Below, piece by piece: positions 21,174-32,057 of a DNA stretch of 39,479 nt; positions within the stretch are counted from its first letter, which is position 1, and each line of letters opens with the position of its first letter. Under the pieces are notes generated by a model. It did not search any database, was not told where the DNA came from, and was given only the letters and a program-made list of their open reading frames with translations. The DNA is taken from the NCBI GenBank assembly GCA_022385805.1, contig MU277707.1:4993-44471 (forward strand), written 5' to 3'. Both the position numbers and the translations under genes were made by a program. Source of the stretch: Pilatotrama ljubarskyi (lineage: Eukaryota > Basidiomycota > Agaricomycetes > Polyporales > Polyporaceae).

Positions 21174-23644
21174 ATGTCTGCCGCCGCGCCGCCCTCTGCG
21201 CGGTATGTATTCAGCTCTCCCGCCGGCTTTGAGCTCGTTCGCAAAACTGTACAACCTGTCGTCGGCTACTCGCCCCATGATTACCAGCTGGAAGGCGTGT
21301 GTAAGGTACTCGACGGGAGAGATCTAGTTGCCGTCCTGCCTACTGGTGCAGGAAAGACCGGCTACTATACGTTCTACATGCTCATGCTGCTCGAGATGTC
21401 TAAAAATCCGGGACTATGCTTCCCTGCCTCTATAGCTGTACCTGCTGATCCCTGCATGGTGACGGTCTACCCGACTAACGGTCTCGAGGAAGAGCAGGTA
21501 CGCTTTTGAGGTCACTGCCCTGACGATCATAGTGAGCTGAATCATTCTACAGGCTGCTACTTTTGAGAAGGCCGGTATCAAGACACTGATAATCAATACC
21601 GACACTCTGTCGCAGGCCCAGGCCGCGCGCCGGAGCCTCTGGGTGGAGGCCAGGACCGGTGTCGCTATACTTTTGCTGTCGCCGGAGCAGCTGTCTTCGC
21701 CCGGCTTCGAATCACTGCTCCAGGATCCTTCGTTTCAACGACGCATCTGTTGTCTCGGCATCGACGAGATCCACCTCCTCTACTCCTGGGGTCAGCAATT
21801 CCGGCAGTCGTACCGGCAGATCACGCACATCCGCGCTCGGATGCCTTCCCACGTGAACCTCATAGGGACGACAGCAACTATGCTTCTCGGACATGCTGAG
21901 GAGACCATTATGGCTTTCCTGGGACTTCGTGCGAGGGAGTTCCACCTCATTCGGCGCTCCAACCTCCGACACAGCGTGCGTACTATTTGGCGGAAGCTTT
22001 CGCACGGCCTGGGTAACTGGGCGTTCCCCGACCTCAAGTGGATCCTTGAGAGCGGTCGCAAGACCGTCATCCACTGCCGCACGATCGCTCTTGCATTCCA
22101 CGTCGCAATCTACCTGTGGCATCTTGCTCAGCCTGTCGCAGCGCGCGCAAAGCGCATTCGACTCTACCATGCACTCAACTGGACGTCGTACAACACAGAG
22201 ACACGACGACTCATGCGAGAGGACCCGGACGCTCAGATTGTGATAGCCACGGCGTCTTTCATGGTGGGAATCGACCTGCCAAATATCGAAGACGTGGTCA
22301 TTCTGGGCAACCTCTCAACCGCCGACGAGCACGTTCAGTGGGAGGGCCGGGCTGGACGAGACCCGCGAGTTGTGCACGACGCGCGCTGCATCACGTATCT
22401 GCCGAAGAAAGCTCTTCAGACCGCCCGCGCCATATGCGAGGGGAAGGTCCGTGGGGAAAAGAAGGACGATAAGGCAGCAAAGAAGTCGAAGGCTGTCCAG
22501 ATGGATATCAGCATGGCGAAGCTCCTCACCGCCCCCTGTTCAACCGCCATGCAGAACGAGCTCTACGGCAATCCTCCTTCCGATCCTCCCTGTACCTGCG
22601 ATACGTGCGGTCTCGCCCATCCTGGCTATGTCGTTCCTCCAGGGCTACCGTGCCGCTGTAGCGGCTGCGAGCCCGAAGACGTCGTTGAGCCTATCAAGCT
22701 CAAGCACGAGAGTCACAATCCAGTCCCGCCGAAGAAGCGTCTGACAAAGGTTATGCGTCGAGAAGGGATGAAGCGACTCCGTGCACTGCGCAAAGAGCTT
22801 TATCTCTCAACAGACACTAACGCGTCCCGAGCACTCCCTCCTAGCATTTTCCTCCCCGACACGGTCATGAAGCTACTCCTCGATCGTCTCGCACTGCTAG
22901 ATCAAAAGGCCACGCTTCGCGATGCGATCATGGGACGTGTCCATCTCTTACCTCATGTCGACACACTCTGGGAAGTGGTCGAAGACCTGCAGAGACAGTT
23001 TGAAGGCATGCGTACAACGAAGACGCCGACAGCTCTGCGCAGCAATGCCTCCGCCGCGGAGGACCACCATGGAGTCAATGAGACTAGTCAGCGCGCTCGA
23101 TCTCAGGCTGTTGCAATGTACGTGTCCTTGTGAATCGTCGATGCTGTGGTTACTGAAGCGGTCTGCGCCGCGCCTTCTATGGAGACAGCGTCAACCCCGT
23201 GTTCACAGGCACTTTCCAAGTTTCAATGCCTCGGGCGGTTGCTGGCGGCCACGCGCCCATGCTTGCACTGAGGCCAACGTAAGCTCCTCGCCGTCAGAGA
23301 AGCAGGTGGACTCATAATTTACGAATATTCCTAGGCAAATCGGAGATTCTGTCGAGCCGTACAAGGCGGGTCTGATCCAATGGAAGCTCGATTCAGTTCC
23401 AGAGCGCGTCGACAACAACCAACAGCCTCCTTCAAGTTCTACTTCGAGTCAGGCAACGAGCGCCCCGCTATCCAAGCCTCGCAAGCGGGGTCGGCCACTG
23501 AGCACGCCCAGTGCGCGTCCGCAGAAGAAGCACCGTGGAGTAAGTCCCTGGGTATGCTTACCCATGTGTGGGTTATGGCGCTGACTGTTTGGATAGGACA
23601 AAGAGAACGCCGCAGAATGTGTGCGCACAGATCAACGCAGTTGA
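21174..23644 (+). CDS. RecQ-type DEAD/H-box helicase of element 2
   Basis: ATP-dependent DNA helicase, roughly 730 residues. Exon 1 is 21174-21497, exon 2 runs from 21553 to about 23117, and three short exons end at TGA 23642-23644. Motif I is LPTGAGKT (near residue 63). Motif II is DEIH instead of DEAH, within DEIHLLYSWGQQFRQSYRQI, close to the RecQ DEAHCxSxWGxxFRxxY pattern. Motif III is GTTAT, motif V region FMVGIDLPNIEDV, and motif VI region QWEGRAGRD. A Cys cluster (CTCDTC...CRCSGC) follows in place of a normal RecQ zinc domain, and the tail carries an AT-hook-like KRGRP. The start at 21174 is the first ATG before the family-like region. Joints of the last exons are uncertain by a base. 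It converges with the DUF6589 gene, with 93 bp between stops. A role in transposition is inferred from location. Confidence 0.82.
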
Positions 23645-23737
23645 ATTGGTCCTGTATTGTTGTAGATGAGATACATTTACGCTCCCCTGGGCCCGCACAA
23701 GTCTGATGTCGACAAGTATGCCGTCACCTGCTGCTCA

Positions 23738-26700
23738 TCAAGCATCTTCACCGCTACTGCCACTCTGAAGATCCCCGGTACCATCTTCTTCAAAAATTCC
23801 TTCGTCTTCTTCGAGCTGTTGGATGTTATCGAGCTCCGCAACACTTACCATAGGCAAGCCTGCATCAGACAACACCATCATTCCCATGGTCGGGAGCAAG
23901 TCTCCGTAGCCGGTGTCGTCTTCCTCGTCAGAGTTATCCTCTGTACTGGGGAGGTCTTCGCTGCTGACACATTGACAATGTTATTCCCCGACAAGGCGAG
24001 GCGACAGCATGCAAAGAACGCACTGATGACCTTCGGCGGTATGTGTGTCCTGCAGGATCGAGCGAGCACGTGTTGAATCCCCGATAAACTTTTTCAGTTT
24101 CTTCTGCTCCAAATCAACGACTCCTGCCTCGAAGTTGCTCTTGACTTCCGTCCAGGTGTGATGCGACCGTCCTGGGCAAAAGGAGTGGAGCTCAGCATCC
24201 TTGTACGTTGCCAAAAGTGTCTTGATCTCTGGTCGACTATGCGGCTCGGGATGTCTGCCCCGCCGAGCGGCTAGACCAACGCCTCCGCCCCACTGATTTT
24301 TAAGCTCTACAAAGTGATAAACATTTGGCGAGATGACCTGTCGGATGAACTTGCTATCCCACTCAGCGCCCTTGCGGGTAATAGCCTCTTCAAGCTCGAG
24401 GTTGAGATGTTCTTGAAGTAAGTCGCCTTCAATCATGCGTCCCGGCTCTCCGGATGGGTTCACTAGCCAATTGCGCAGGAAGGCGTCCCGGAGTACTGGA
24501 CTGGACTCCAGCTCGAGGCTGCAGATCATCTCCAGAAGGTATGTTGCATACTTTGTATGGCTTGACCCAGCGAAGGAGAACATCATAATCTACCCGACCT
24601 CGATGTTGGAGACAAGCTAACTGAGATATCAGGAAGGTGCATACCTTGAGATCATTCCAGAGACGACCTACATCTCCCGAGGCAACGGCTTGTGATGCGT
24701 CACGGGAGAGCATGGTCTCGGACATGAAGAGAATCGATCGAGCAAGTGCAGTATCCCCTTCAAACACGTCTGAGCTCTCAGAATCTGCACCACGCTCCGA
24801 GGATGCTGCAGAGCTTTCCGTGTCGGGTCCTGGTGAGTGCGACTGCCTCCCATCATCGTCTTCAGGTTGCTGAGATCGCACGTCAGCTCAGCAACTTCTC
24901 AAGGAAAGCATCCACTGCTGGTGCCTGGCCCAGGACAATGTGCGCACTCACTGGACTGTCCCAGCAGCGTTGAGGTGCTCTGGCTGACCCTCCGCTACTG
25001 GGCTGATACAGTGGACGTGCTTCTTGTGTAGCATTGCTCTTGTCTTGCCGCCATGGTGAGCCAGTCTTCCAGCCGGCTTCAGCGGCGCTTGATCCCCCCT
25101 CGTTCGCACTGAACCACGCTTTCTGAGTGGAGTAGCGGTGATGCAAAGTTGCAGCAGCCTGTCTCAACTCCGCCATGGTAGGCAACGTGTTCTGTAGGCT
25201 CAAGATCTCAAAGTGTGCGTGGAGGTCGTCGCAATCTAGGTGAGTGCTAGACGTCAACCGGAGTTAGACTGTCACTACATTCTTCTCTGATATTACGTGA
25301 AGCGTACCGCCAGCAATCAAGCATACGCGCATCTAGGACGATGTATGCTGTATACAGACTCGGGTAATAGTCGACCTTCTTGAGGTTAGTCGGTGCCTTC
25401 TGATCAATCTTTGTCGCACTATGGCCCAGCGTTGATACATCCTTGGTGAGTGCATCCCCAAAGTGCGTCTCGAAAACAAGGCTAAGGTATGTCCACAAAG
25501 TGTGCCATACTTCGAGGAAGGGCATGATGAGCTCGCATCGCTGGAACTCGTCGTCTTGGAATTGTAAGTAGTTCTTCAGCTGTACCAGCTTCTCGAATGT
25601 TAACCCATCCCCTCCGACAGGGATGAGACGCCTCGTGTAGTCGCCCTCGCTTTGTCCTATCTGCCCAAGGAAGTCAAGCAGGGCAGCAAGAAGCTCCGGG
25701 GTTACAGCCTCGTTCTTGGCCGACGTTGCCAGTGAGTGAATCCTGGCCTTCCGCTCAGGTCCCTCCGGAAGTCTGAGCTTTGCACCTTCCGTCCTATATA
25801 GGTGCGCAACCTCTGGCTTGTACGGCGCAAGTGCGGGGACATAGTCCACGAGTACTTGCATCCACTGCAGTGTGAAGACGATGTCCAGGTGATCAAAGTC
25901 CACCATGTTTGTCAGCTGATCTACTGAAAGATCACTTCGTCGGTCCTCGCGAATGCGTCGCAGTCGATCATCCACGTCTGCTGCTTCTGGAGTGAAGTCG
26001 AAGGCCTCTACAACTGTCGCCGCCACGCCGACTTTCATGGCATTCTCTCGGCCCATGTGACGCTCGCGGCGCTTCTGGTATTGCTGCACGTTGTCCATAC
26101 GAATGACGGGCCACTGCGCTGGGTTACGGCCGAATTGGACCAGGTACTCCGCGTCTTGTTTTCCCAGCCGCGCGAGTGTCTCATACGCAGTGCTCCAGCT
26201 CTGCGTGAGCGCAACCCTGCTGCTGTAATCAAAGACCACACGGGGTACTCCGCATGCGAAGTAGAGGATGCTGCGTGCAGCGGGAACAAGACGGGCATGT
26301 TTCGTCCTGGAGAAGTTGAGCGTACTGATGACCTCTGTAGTGACCTATGAGTGAGTGTGTTAGATGACTGCCCAAGCAATCAGCGCTTGGCGATGGGCTC
26401 ACGAGGGTAGGTGGACGTGTTTTCCTGATCATCACCTTTCCGCTCTCATCTCTCCGCTCAGCAGGGGTTGCAAGTTCTCGCAGTATGTGGAATGTGAGCG
26501 GCTGATGTCTCTCCAGCAGGTCCTGTGCACGCAGCACTGTGTGGCTTCCGATATCTTGCCAGGAGATCTCTCGGTGTCCCTGACTTCCTGAAGCGCTGCC
26601 GTGGAGACCGTTCTTCCCCCGCACTGCCGTCTTTTGTTCCCGCAGCATGCGTTCCATGGTGAGCTGCACTGCCATGGCAGTGATCGCGACAGAGGCATGC

Positions 26701-28142
26701 TTGATCTCGCTCCAATCTGCATTGGGCGAGTACCTGAGTGTGAACTCGCTGTTTGTCATCTTCGGGCGTCCAGCATGGTCCTCGAGCCAGTAATTGATGA
26801 TTTGGATAGGTTTGCGCTTCGTCTGGCCGCTCAAGAACATGCCAATGATTGTCCCGTGGCGCTCGTCCCGTCTCACGATGTTACCGCTGTCATCATGCGT
26901 GCGAAAGGCACTGTAGAGGAACTCGCCGATCGTCCAGTCAAGGCTTTTCAGGTGGCTGAACACTGAGGTGAGTTTCGCCGCCCTACGTTCTGCATCTGTC
27001 TTCCGACGTCCATCAGTACTTGTGTAAAAGTCTGACGAGGTCTGACGCAGACCTCTCAGACCCTTCAGACCAGGTCTCAGACATATTCAGACAGGCCAGA
27101 TGGTCAGAGCTCAGAGGTAGCAGGACGGTTGTTCAGACATTTTGAGTTTTCATGTTTTGCCCCTGAAACGTCCTTGTGGAGATTGTTAAGCCAACCTATG
27201 CATCCTTCTTACATATTCCACAGCTATGTGAAGTCTAACTCGACTACTATCGCCTCATATTGACCCCAAGTTGATGCATTCTGGACAAGCCATTTCATGC
27301 CATTGGCATCAATAGTTTCTTTCAGGAAGGCTCTGAATTGATTACAGAGTTTATACTACACATGTGCAAGGTGCTCCATGCTGCAATATGCAACGAAAGG
27401 CCCCTAGGTAGCAGCAGACCTGGCAGGTTGGACAAGTCTGAGGGGTCTGACTGAGAAAAGGTCAGACATGCCAGATGCTCAGAGATTTGCGAAAGTACTG
27501 ATGTCCAGGAGTAACCTTGCCTGGCGTAGGAGCTTGTGCTGACTTTTCATATCGCATTCAAGGTGAGTTTGAAGTATTCAAATGATGCTCAAATGGGCTC
27601 GCACTCACCGTAGTTGCCCGGCCAGTAGATGCTGAGTCGATTGGGTCCCTCAATGGCGTCTGGGCAGTATATACAGTGCGCGTGTCTTCGCGCTCAAGCC
27701 TGGGGCTATCTCCATGGGACTGTCCATCGGACGTCAACGCCCTGTCGATGGCTCCAGGGGTGTAAGGGCTTTCAGGCGGTGCATCTAGGTATCAGCGCAT
27801 CCACGGCTTTGGTGAGTGCCGTAGCTGCAAATCTAGTACCCTGCTCATAGAGGACTCACAGCTACTGCCTACCATGGCGGGAATACGGTGTCCTCTGGTG
27901 AAGATGCTCTCTTCCTCCTCTTCTAAGAGAGTTTGCACCGGCTGCCAGCCTCTAGACCCGGACATGCCGGCCATAGCAAAGGGTGACGGTGCAGAGAAGT
28001 CCTCTGCTGGAACGGTCAACGGCTTTGGTGTGGGCGTGCTGATGCCAGACCTAGACTCCTGGCTAAGAGGTCGCCATCCTTGGGAGTCCGATGCATGATC
28101 CTCGGGCTGGGGCAGAGCTCTGTTGTGCGAGTATGAACCCAT
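23738..28142 (-). CDS. DUF6589-family protein of element 2, candidate transposase
   Basis: ATG at 28142. Exon 1 (to about 27858) and exon 2 (about 27776-27602) encode a Ser/Pro-rich start. The conserved part runs from about 26990 (VFSHLKSLDWTIGEFLYSAFR) through blocks near 26985-26402, 26345-25305, 25230-24870, 24860-24650, 24590-24020 and an acidic last exon ending at TGA 23740-23738. DUF6589 landmarks: PVIRMDNVQQY, GGDGLTFEKLVQLKNY, a following E and WHTLW, NLKKVDYYPSLYTAYIVLDA-type segment ending MLDCWR, FSFAGSSHTKYATYLLEM and GRHPEPHSRPEIKTLLATYK. The family is uncharacterised. The spaced acids (MDN, GD, E before WHT) recall an RNase H-like DDE core, which is inference. A 491 bp MITE-like insertion interrupts it near 27.0-27.5 kb, so this copy may be impaired. 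Length about 1,100-1,200 residues. Confidence 0.78.
27012..27502. mobile_element. 491 bp MITE-like insertion in the DUF6589 gene
   Basis: Inverted ends ATCAGTACTT (27012-27021) and AAGTACTGAT (27493-27502) are flanked by GTCC on both sides (27008-27011 and 27503-27506). Many TCAGAC/GTCTGA motifs cluster near both ends (27031-27145 and 27436-27480). The interior is AT-rich and has no gene. Removing it with one GTCC joins two stretches of DUF6589-gene coding sequence in one frame (PGKVTPGRRKT on the minus strand). The 4 bp duplication is short, so the exact end is less certain than the insertion itself. Confidence 0.65.
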
Positions 28143-28861
28143 AGTCCAGTTCGTGGTGTTGGAATATGTGTTCCGAGTTGATGCTAGACAGAGGCGAGAA
28201 GTTTACGTTCCTCAGTGTGAGTGTGTTGGGATGTCAGTGGCACAAAGGCGTGAATTTATGCTCAGAGAGCGCGGAAGTGTGTTCAGCAGAACTCCATGCT
28301 AGAAACACGGAGTGCGGCTGTTCCTTCTCGAGCAGGATTGATATCGACGGAAATGCCGTCGGTCCACCACTATGACACTGCCGGTATGCAGAACAGCCCG
28401 CGGTGAATTTCCTCATACTCACACATCCGTGGTTCATGGCAGTCTGGGATCTGGTCAACAGTACAACGGTGCCGCGGATGAAGGCACCACAAGACTCGGG
28501 CAGCATTGACATCCGCGCGCAATGACGAAGCCGAGGCACATATCTTGTGGTATATTCGAAACCGGACTAGCCTTACTACAAATCTCTACTATGAGAGAGT
28601 TGGAGGGATTGTGTTTCAGCAGCAGTATGTTGTCACAGAGCGTGTATGGACGACACGGGACGAATACGTAGCGTAGAGGGAGGTGACAGTACTGTCATTC
28701 CCGCTGACGAAGACTAAATGCTCATTGGCTGGAGAGAGGACAGACGCCGAAGCACAAAGCTTTCGCCCAAGGGTGGGGTAATCGACGCGTACACGAGCAG
28801 ACCATTATAAGAAATCGATCGACTTATCATCGCTTTCTATTATGGTCAGCAACGGAGACTA
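28143..28861 (-). promoter_or_regulatory. 5' region of the DUF6589 gene and right end of element 2
   Basis: No gene is seen. It contains the upstream region of the DUF6589 gene, one arm of an inverted CCAAGGGTGGGG (28767-28778) and the terminal AGACTA (28856-28861). Confidence 0.4.
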
Positions 28862-28870
28862 GGCTTGGGC
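28862..28870 (+). repeat. 9-10 bp target duplication, right copy (element 2)
   Basis: GGCTTGGGC, identical to 20994-21002. The A before it (28861) is shared by the element end AGACTA and a possible 10 bp duplication. Confidence 0.8.
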
Positions 28871-29542
28871 GGCTCTGAACTACGAACCTGGTCCGTATTG
28901 CCTTTTTGGGAGGAAGGATGAATGCTCCGCCGAATTAGGCGCCTGCTGCCGTTCCGTTGTCCGTTTTCCGACTCACAGCACACAAGTCCAGTCGATGTCA
29001 GCATTTTCTTCATTTTGCTACCAGGCTGACAAGGTCCACCACTGTATCAGACCCAGGGCTGTACATTTGGCGATGTGAACGAGCAACGAAGTAACAATCA
29101 GTAAGTAAAGCAGCTGCCAGGTTCCAGTGCAAACACGGTAATATTTGTCGACTCTACTGCGAGAACCGTCACAGCCTCTGTGCTGCAGCTCCCTTCATGG
29201 TGGAGTGTTACGACACATGTCAGAGGCGTCCTGCACCTCTAGTCCGCGCCGAGTACTATGCTGACATATGTGATCAATCAATACGGACGTGGATCGTGAC
29301 GGCCGCGTCAGATTGGAGTTGACGTCAGATCCAGAGTAACCTACATTCAATGACACTGCAACGACCCACTCCAAACCGTGTACATACTGTCCCACCGTCT
29401 CTCCGAAGAGCTCGTACCTCACCCGCACGGTCCGACTTTCTCGCATACTCGAGAGCCCGACACACGGCACTTCCTCTGGGTGAACTTCAGGAGTTGATTT
29501 CCTCTTCTTTCCTCATTCACCTCCTCTGGGCCGCAAGTTGCA
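28871..29542. other. Divergent intergenic arm of the FunK1/F-box module, copy 1
   Basis: 28871-28955 resembles 35294-35380 (shared aactacgaac, attgcctt, gaaggatgaa). The rest is the upstream region of the F-box-like gene. No further gene supported. Confidence 0.55.
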
Positions 29543-30328
29543 ATGGTCGCAAAGCGCCGACAGGCCGCCGGGCGCGCCTCGCAAACAGATGCCACGCAGA
29601 CAGCGGTGCCAGCGAGTGCTCGCTCGCGTATCCAGGTGGGTCCGCCCCCAATGGCACGGCTGCACTTTACGATTTCCTCGCTTTGCATACCGAGGCGGCC
29701 GTTCTGCCACTTACAGAGTCCGCCCATCCTGAAACTACCTGTGGAGCTCGTCAGACTCATCTTTGCCTTCCTCTCCGACGAGCCTCCGCCCTGGCTCGCA
29801 TCCATATCCACCATATGCAAGGCACTCCTCCCCGAAGTGGACGCTATCCTCTACCGTTTCGTCTACCTCAACACTTGCAAGGCAGTCTCGCGCTTCATCA
29901 GCGCCGTCCTCAAGCGCACACACAGGCCTACCGCTGTCCGCACGCTGCTCATCGAGGTGTTCGGCGCCGCGACCTTCACTGCCAGCTGGACTCAGCGAGC
30001 TATCCCATCTCTCACGAACCTCCGCGCCCTAGCGCTGATACTCCGCGAGCCCGTGCTCTTCGACCATCTCCTCTGCGCGCCCGTTCGCCTGGAGGCCCTC
30101 ACCGTTGGCGGGAAGAACTACCCGGTTTGCTTCCCAGACATCCTCGCGTCCCAGCCAAACCTGCGGAAGCTCTCACTCTCCTTCGAGATCGCCAATTCGG
30201 CAGACCCAAGCAAACGACCCTGCGCTGCTCCCCAGCTGCGCACCCTCGCGATCAGCGCACATACCTTCCCGCCGCAGTGCTGCGTGCACCGCGTTCGAGG
30301 TGGCAGGCAGACGGAGGCAGCTCTCTGA
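29543..30328 (+). CDS. F-box-like protein, copy 1, truncated at the C-terminus
   Basis: Exon 1 starts at ATG 29543 (MVAKRRQAAGRASQTDATQT) and ends at about 29605. An intron ending in ttacag precedes SPPILKLPVELVRLIFAFLS, an F-box-like motif (LPxEL, IFxFLS) that continues into PPPWLASISTICKALLPEVD. The following ~170 residues (TLLIEVFGAATF, RLEALTVGGKNYPVCFPDIL, LRKLSLSFEI, PQLRTLAISAHTFPPQC) are weakly repeat-like, as in fungal F-box proteins with degenerate leucine-rich regions. F-box proteins link substrates to SCF ubiquitin ligases; the substrate is unknown. Compared with copy 2 there is an internal deletion of a few codons, and homology is lost after PPQCCVH, so the native C-terminal ~140 residues are missing. 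Probably a non-functional or altered copy. Confidence 0.75.
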   Translation: MVAKRRQAAGRASQTDATQTAVPASARSRIQVGPPPMARLHFTISSLCIPRRPFCHLQSPPILKLPVELVRLIFAFLSDEPPPWLASISTICKALLPEVDAILYRFVYLNTCKAVSRFISAVLKRTHRPTAVRTLLIEVFGAATFTASWTQRAIPSLTNLRALALILREPVLFDHLLCAPVRLEALTVGGKNYPVCFPDILASQPNLRKLSLSFEIANSADPSKRPCAAPQLRTLAISAHTFPPQCCVHRVRGGRQTEAAL

Positions 30329-31689
30329 ATCCCGACCTGACGGAGGAGGCGGAGGCACTGGTCTGGGGGCGGCTCCTGTGCTCCTCCTATGCTCGATGAT
30401 GTGCGGTGTGAGGGTGATCGGACGCTCCTTCGCGTTCGCAGTAGGCCAAGAAAAAGCCGCACCTGCGCCGGGCGTGTATTCTGACTCGTCCTTGAGTACA
30501 ACGCTAGCCATGGTCAGTAGTGGAATCCGTCTGGCACTGGGGTTTGTTAAATGAAATGACGATGATATGGCAGGATAGCGCAAAGCGGGCACGTAAGCGC
30601 AAAGCGCAAAAGCATCCCTTCATGTGTTTGAGGCGGTACACGCTGTCCGTCGCTTCACAGAGATGGATTCGAATATTTATGCCCATGCCGTTATGATGAA
30701 GACGGATGTGAGGTCGCAACAACTTCGCTCGATGTACCCGACGAACCTGTGCAGTCCGGTTCGCTGATGACTCGCGATGCGTATTGCATGATCGACGACG
30801 TATCCGATGTCGAAAACGAGGAAAGTTTGGACCATCTGGCCTGCGGCGGACTGCTGTGCAGTCATGAGGGATTCGATGGAGGGTGGCGTTCGCTCTACCC
30901 ATGGGTCGCGGTGCTGGTACGGCAGGGTATGCGAGATCGGCATCCGTACCACAAGGCGTTGGGTCGTAAGCTCAAGGTCGGACAAATTTTACGAGGCTCA
31001 TGCGTGCCCGCTCTTGAGAGAACGAGTCGTCGCTGCGAGCCTGAGTGCGGATGGCCGTGGTCTAATCAAGAGACGTACCTGGAGTAACTAAATAGTTCTC
31101 CGTGATCCCGCATGACGGTACAACGCTCTACTATCTCTGTAGACTCACGGTGTCTGGTGGTCGACGTATTGCTGTACGTACGAGAGACGGTCGCACGATC
31201 ATGATACTGTCGCACAGAACAAAGCAGAAGCGGGGTACGACCAGAGGCGTGTCGTAGTCAAAATGAGCTCAGGCTTCTGCATGCGTCTGCACGGGCCCTG
31301 GCGGCGTCGCAAAGGGTCGAGCAGGGCGAGCTGGTGAGGCTGCTGTTTCGTTTGTCGGCCGAGTGAAGTCGTGCCGGGAAGATGAGCTTGTAAGACCCGC
31401 ATGGCATACGCCGTAACGTCCCCGCCGCAGATCAAAGCGGCGTCCCGAGTTACAGGAGACGTCTCTATGCTTCCCGATGAGATCCCTCATACGCTCACCA
31501 TGTGGTCTAGTATGCAGCGGAGTGGCTGCGAGTGCTCCTCCGGCGAACGATAATAGCGATGACGACGAGCCCTCGCGCAGCGCGCAAATGAACACGCTGT
31601 CCACCCCCGTTCTACGGATCCCGTCAATTCGGCGGTGCCTTGACAGGCGAAAAGGCCCACAAGCGTCAACAAGGTCGCACTGTCTGAAC
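30329..31689. other. Spacer between module copies, possible acetyltransferase relic
   Basis: No intact gene. A minus-strand stretch at about 30985-30677 reads LTTQRLVVRMP at its start, which resembles the beginning of GNAT acetyltransferases (LxTxRLxLRxP), and later GLHRF, but it lacks an acetyl-CoA loop and has no clean start. I treat it as a possible decayed fragment only. The rest shows no motif. Confidence 0.2.
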
Positions 31690-32057
31690 AGAAGCTGGCC
31701 CTTGTCGAGAGCAAACGATGGCATTAGGTACTTTGACTAGCATGCACGGTAAAGGGTATTAGCAGCGTCGCGATGAGAAGATCCTGTCATGCCAGCGAGT
31801 AGAGCTGAACAGTCCGAGGTATTAGTACAAGGATATACAGTATATCCATGAGCGGATAGGAAAGCATTGCGATGAGGGTATGGTACGAGAGCAAAAGCAG
31901 GACGTTTACGTGTAACTATCAAACAGCGGAGAAGAGACATTGAAGACGAGACGAGGAGTATGAGGAACGACCCAACAAGTGGCAACCGTCAACCTTCCAG
32001 AAGTCCACTGCAGAGTCATACCGCTGTCGCGAGAAGTAGGGAGCACACACTGGCAGG

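Larger units (their letters stand above)
21003..28861. mobile_element. Element 2: 7.86 kb transposon with RecQ-type helicase and DUF6589 protein
   Basis: The element lies between direct repeats GGCTTGGGC (20994-21002 and 28862-28870) and ends with the short inverted repeat TAGTCT...AGACTA. Sequence left of it belongs to the FunK1 copy B upstream region. Sequence right of it (GGCTCTGAACTACGAAC and onward) continues that same region as judged from the uninterrupted copy at 35284-35380. The insertion is therefore defined by target duplication, termini and a paralogous empty site. It contains two convergent genes, helicase (21174-23644, plus) and DUF6589 protein (23738-28142, minus), and nothing else large. 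An inverted CCCCACCCTTGG pair (21029-21040 and 28767-28778) lies further in. A 9-10 bp duplication recalls MULE-like elements, but no MULE transposase is visible. Confidence 0.8.

Noticed and set aside
23666..24076. Plus-strand frame of 136 codons after the helicase
   Set aside because: It overlaps, antisense, the acidic last exon of the DUF6589 gene, which has a consistent splice phase (donor gtgcgt, acceptor gtcag) and coding bias.
21029..28778. Inverted CCCCACCCTTGG pair as the termini of element 2
   Set aside because: The flanks of these repeats are not duplicated and they lie at unequal distances (26 and 83 bp) from the ends defined by the 9-10 bp duplication; probably subterminal sequence.
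30118..30592. Minus-strand frames overlapping F-box copy 1
   Set aside because: Antisense shadows of the conserved F-box exon.
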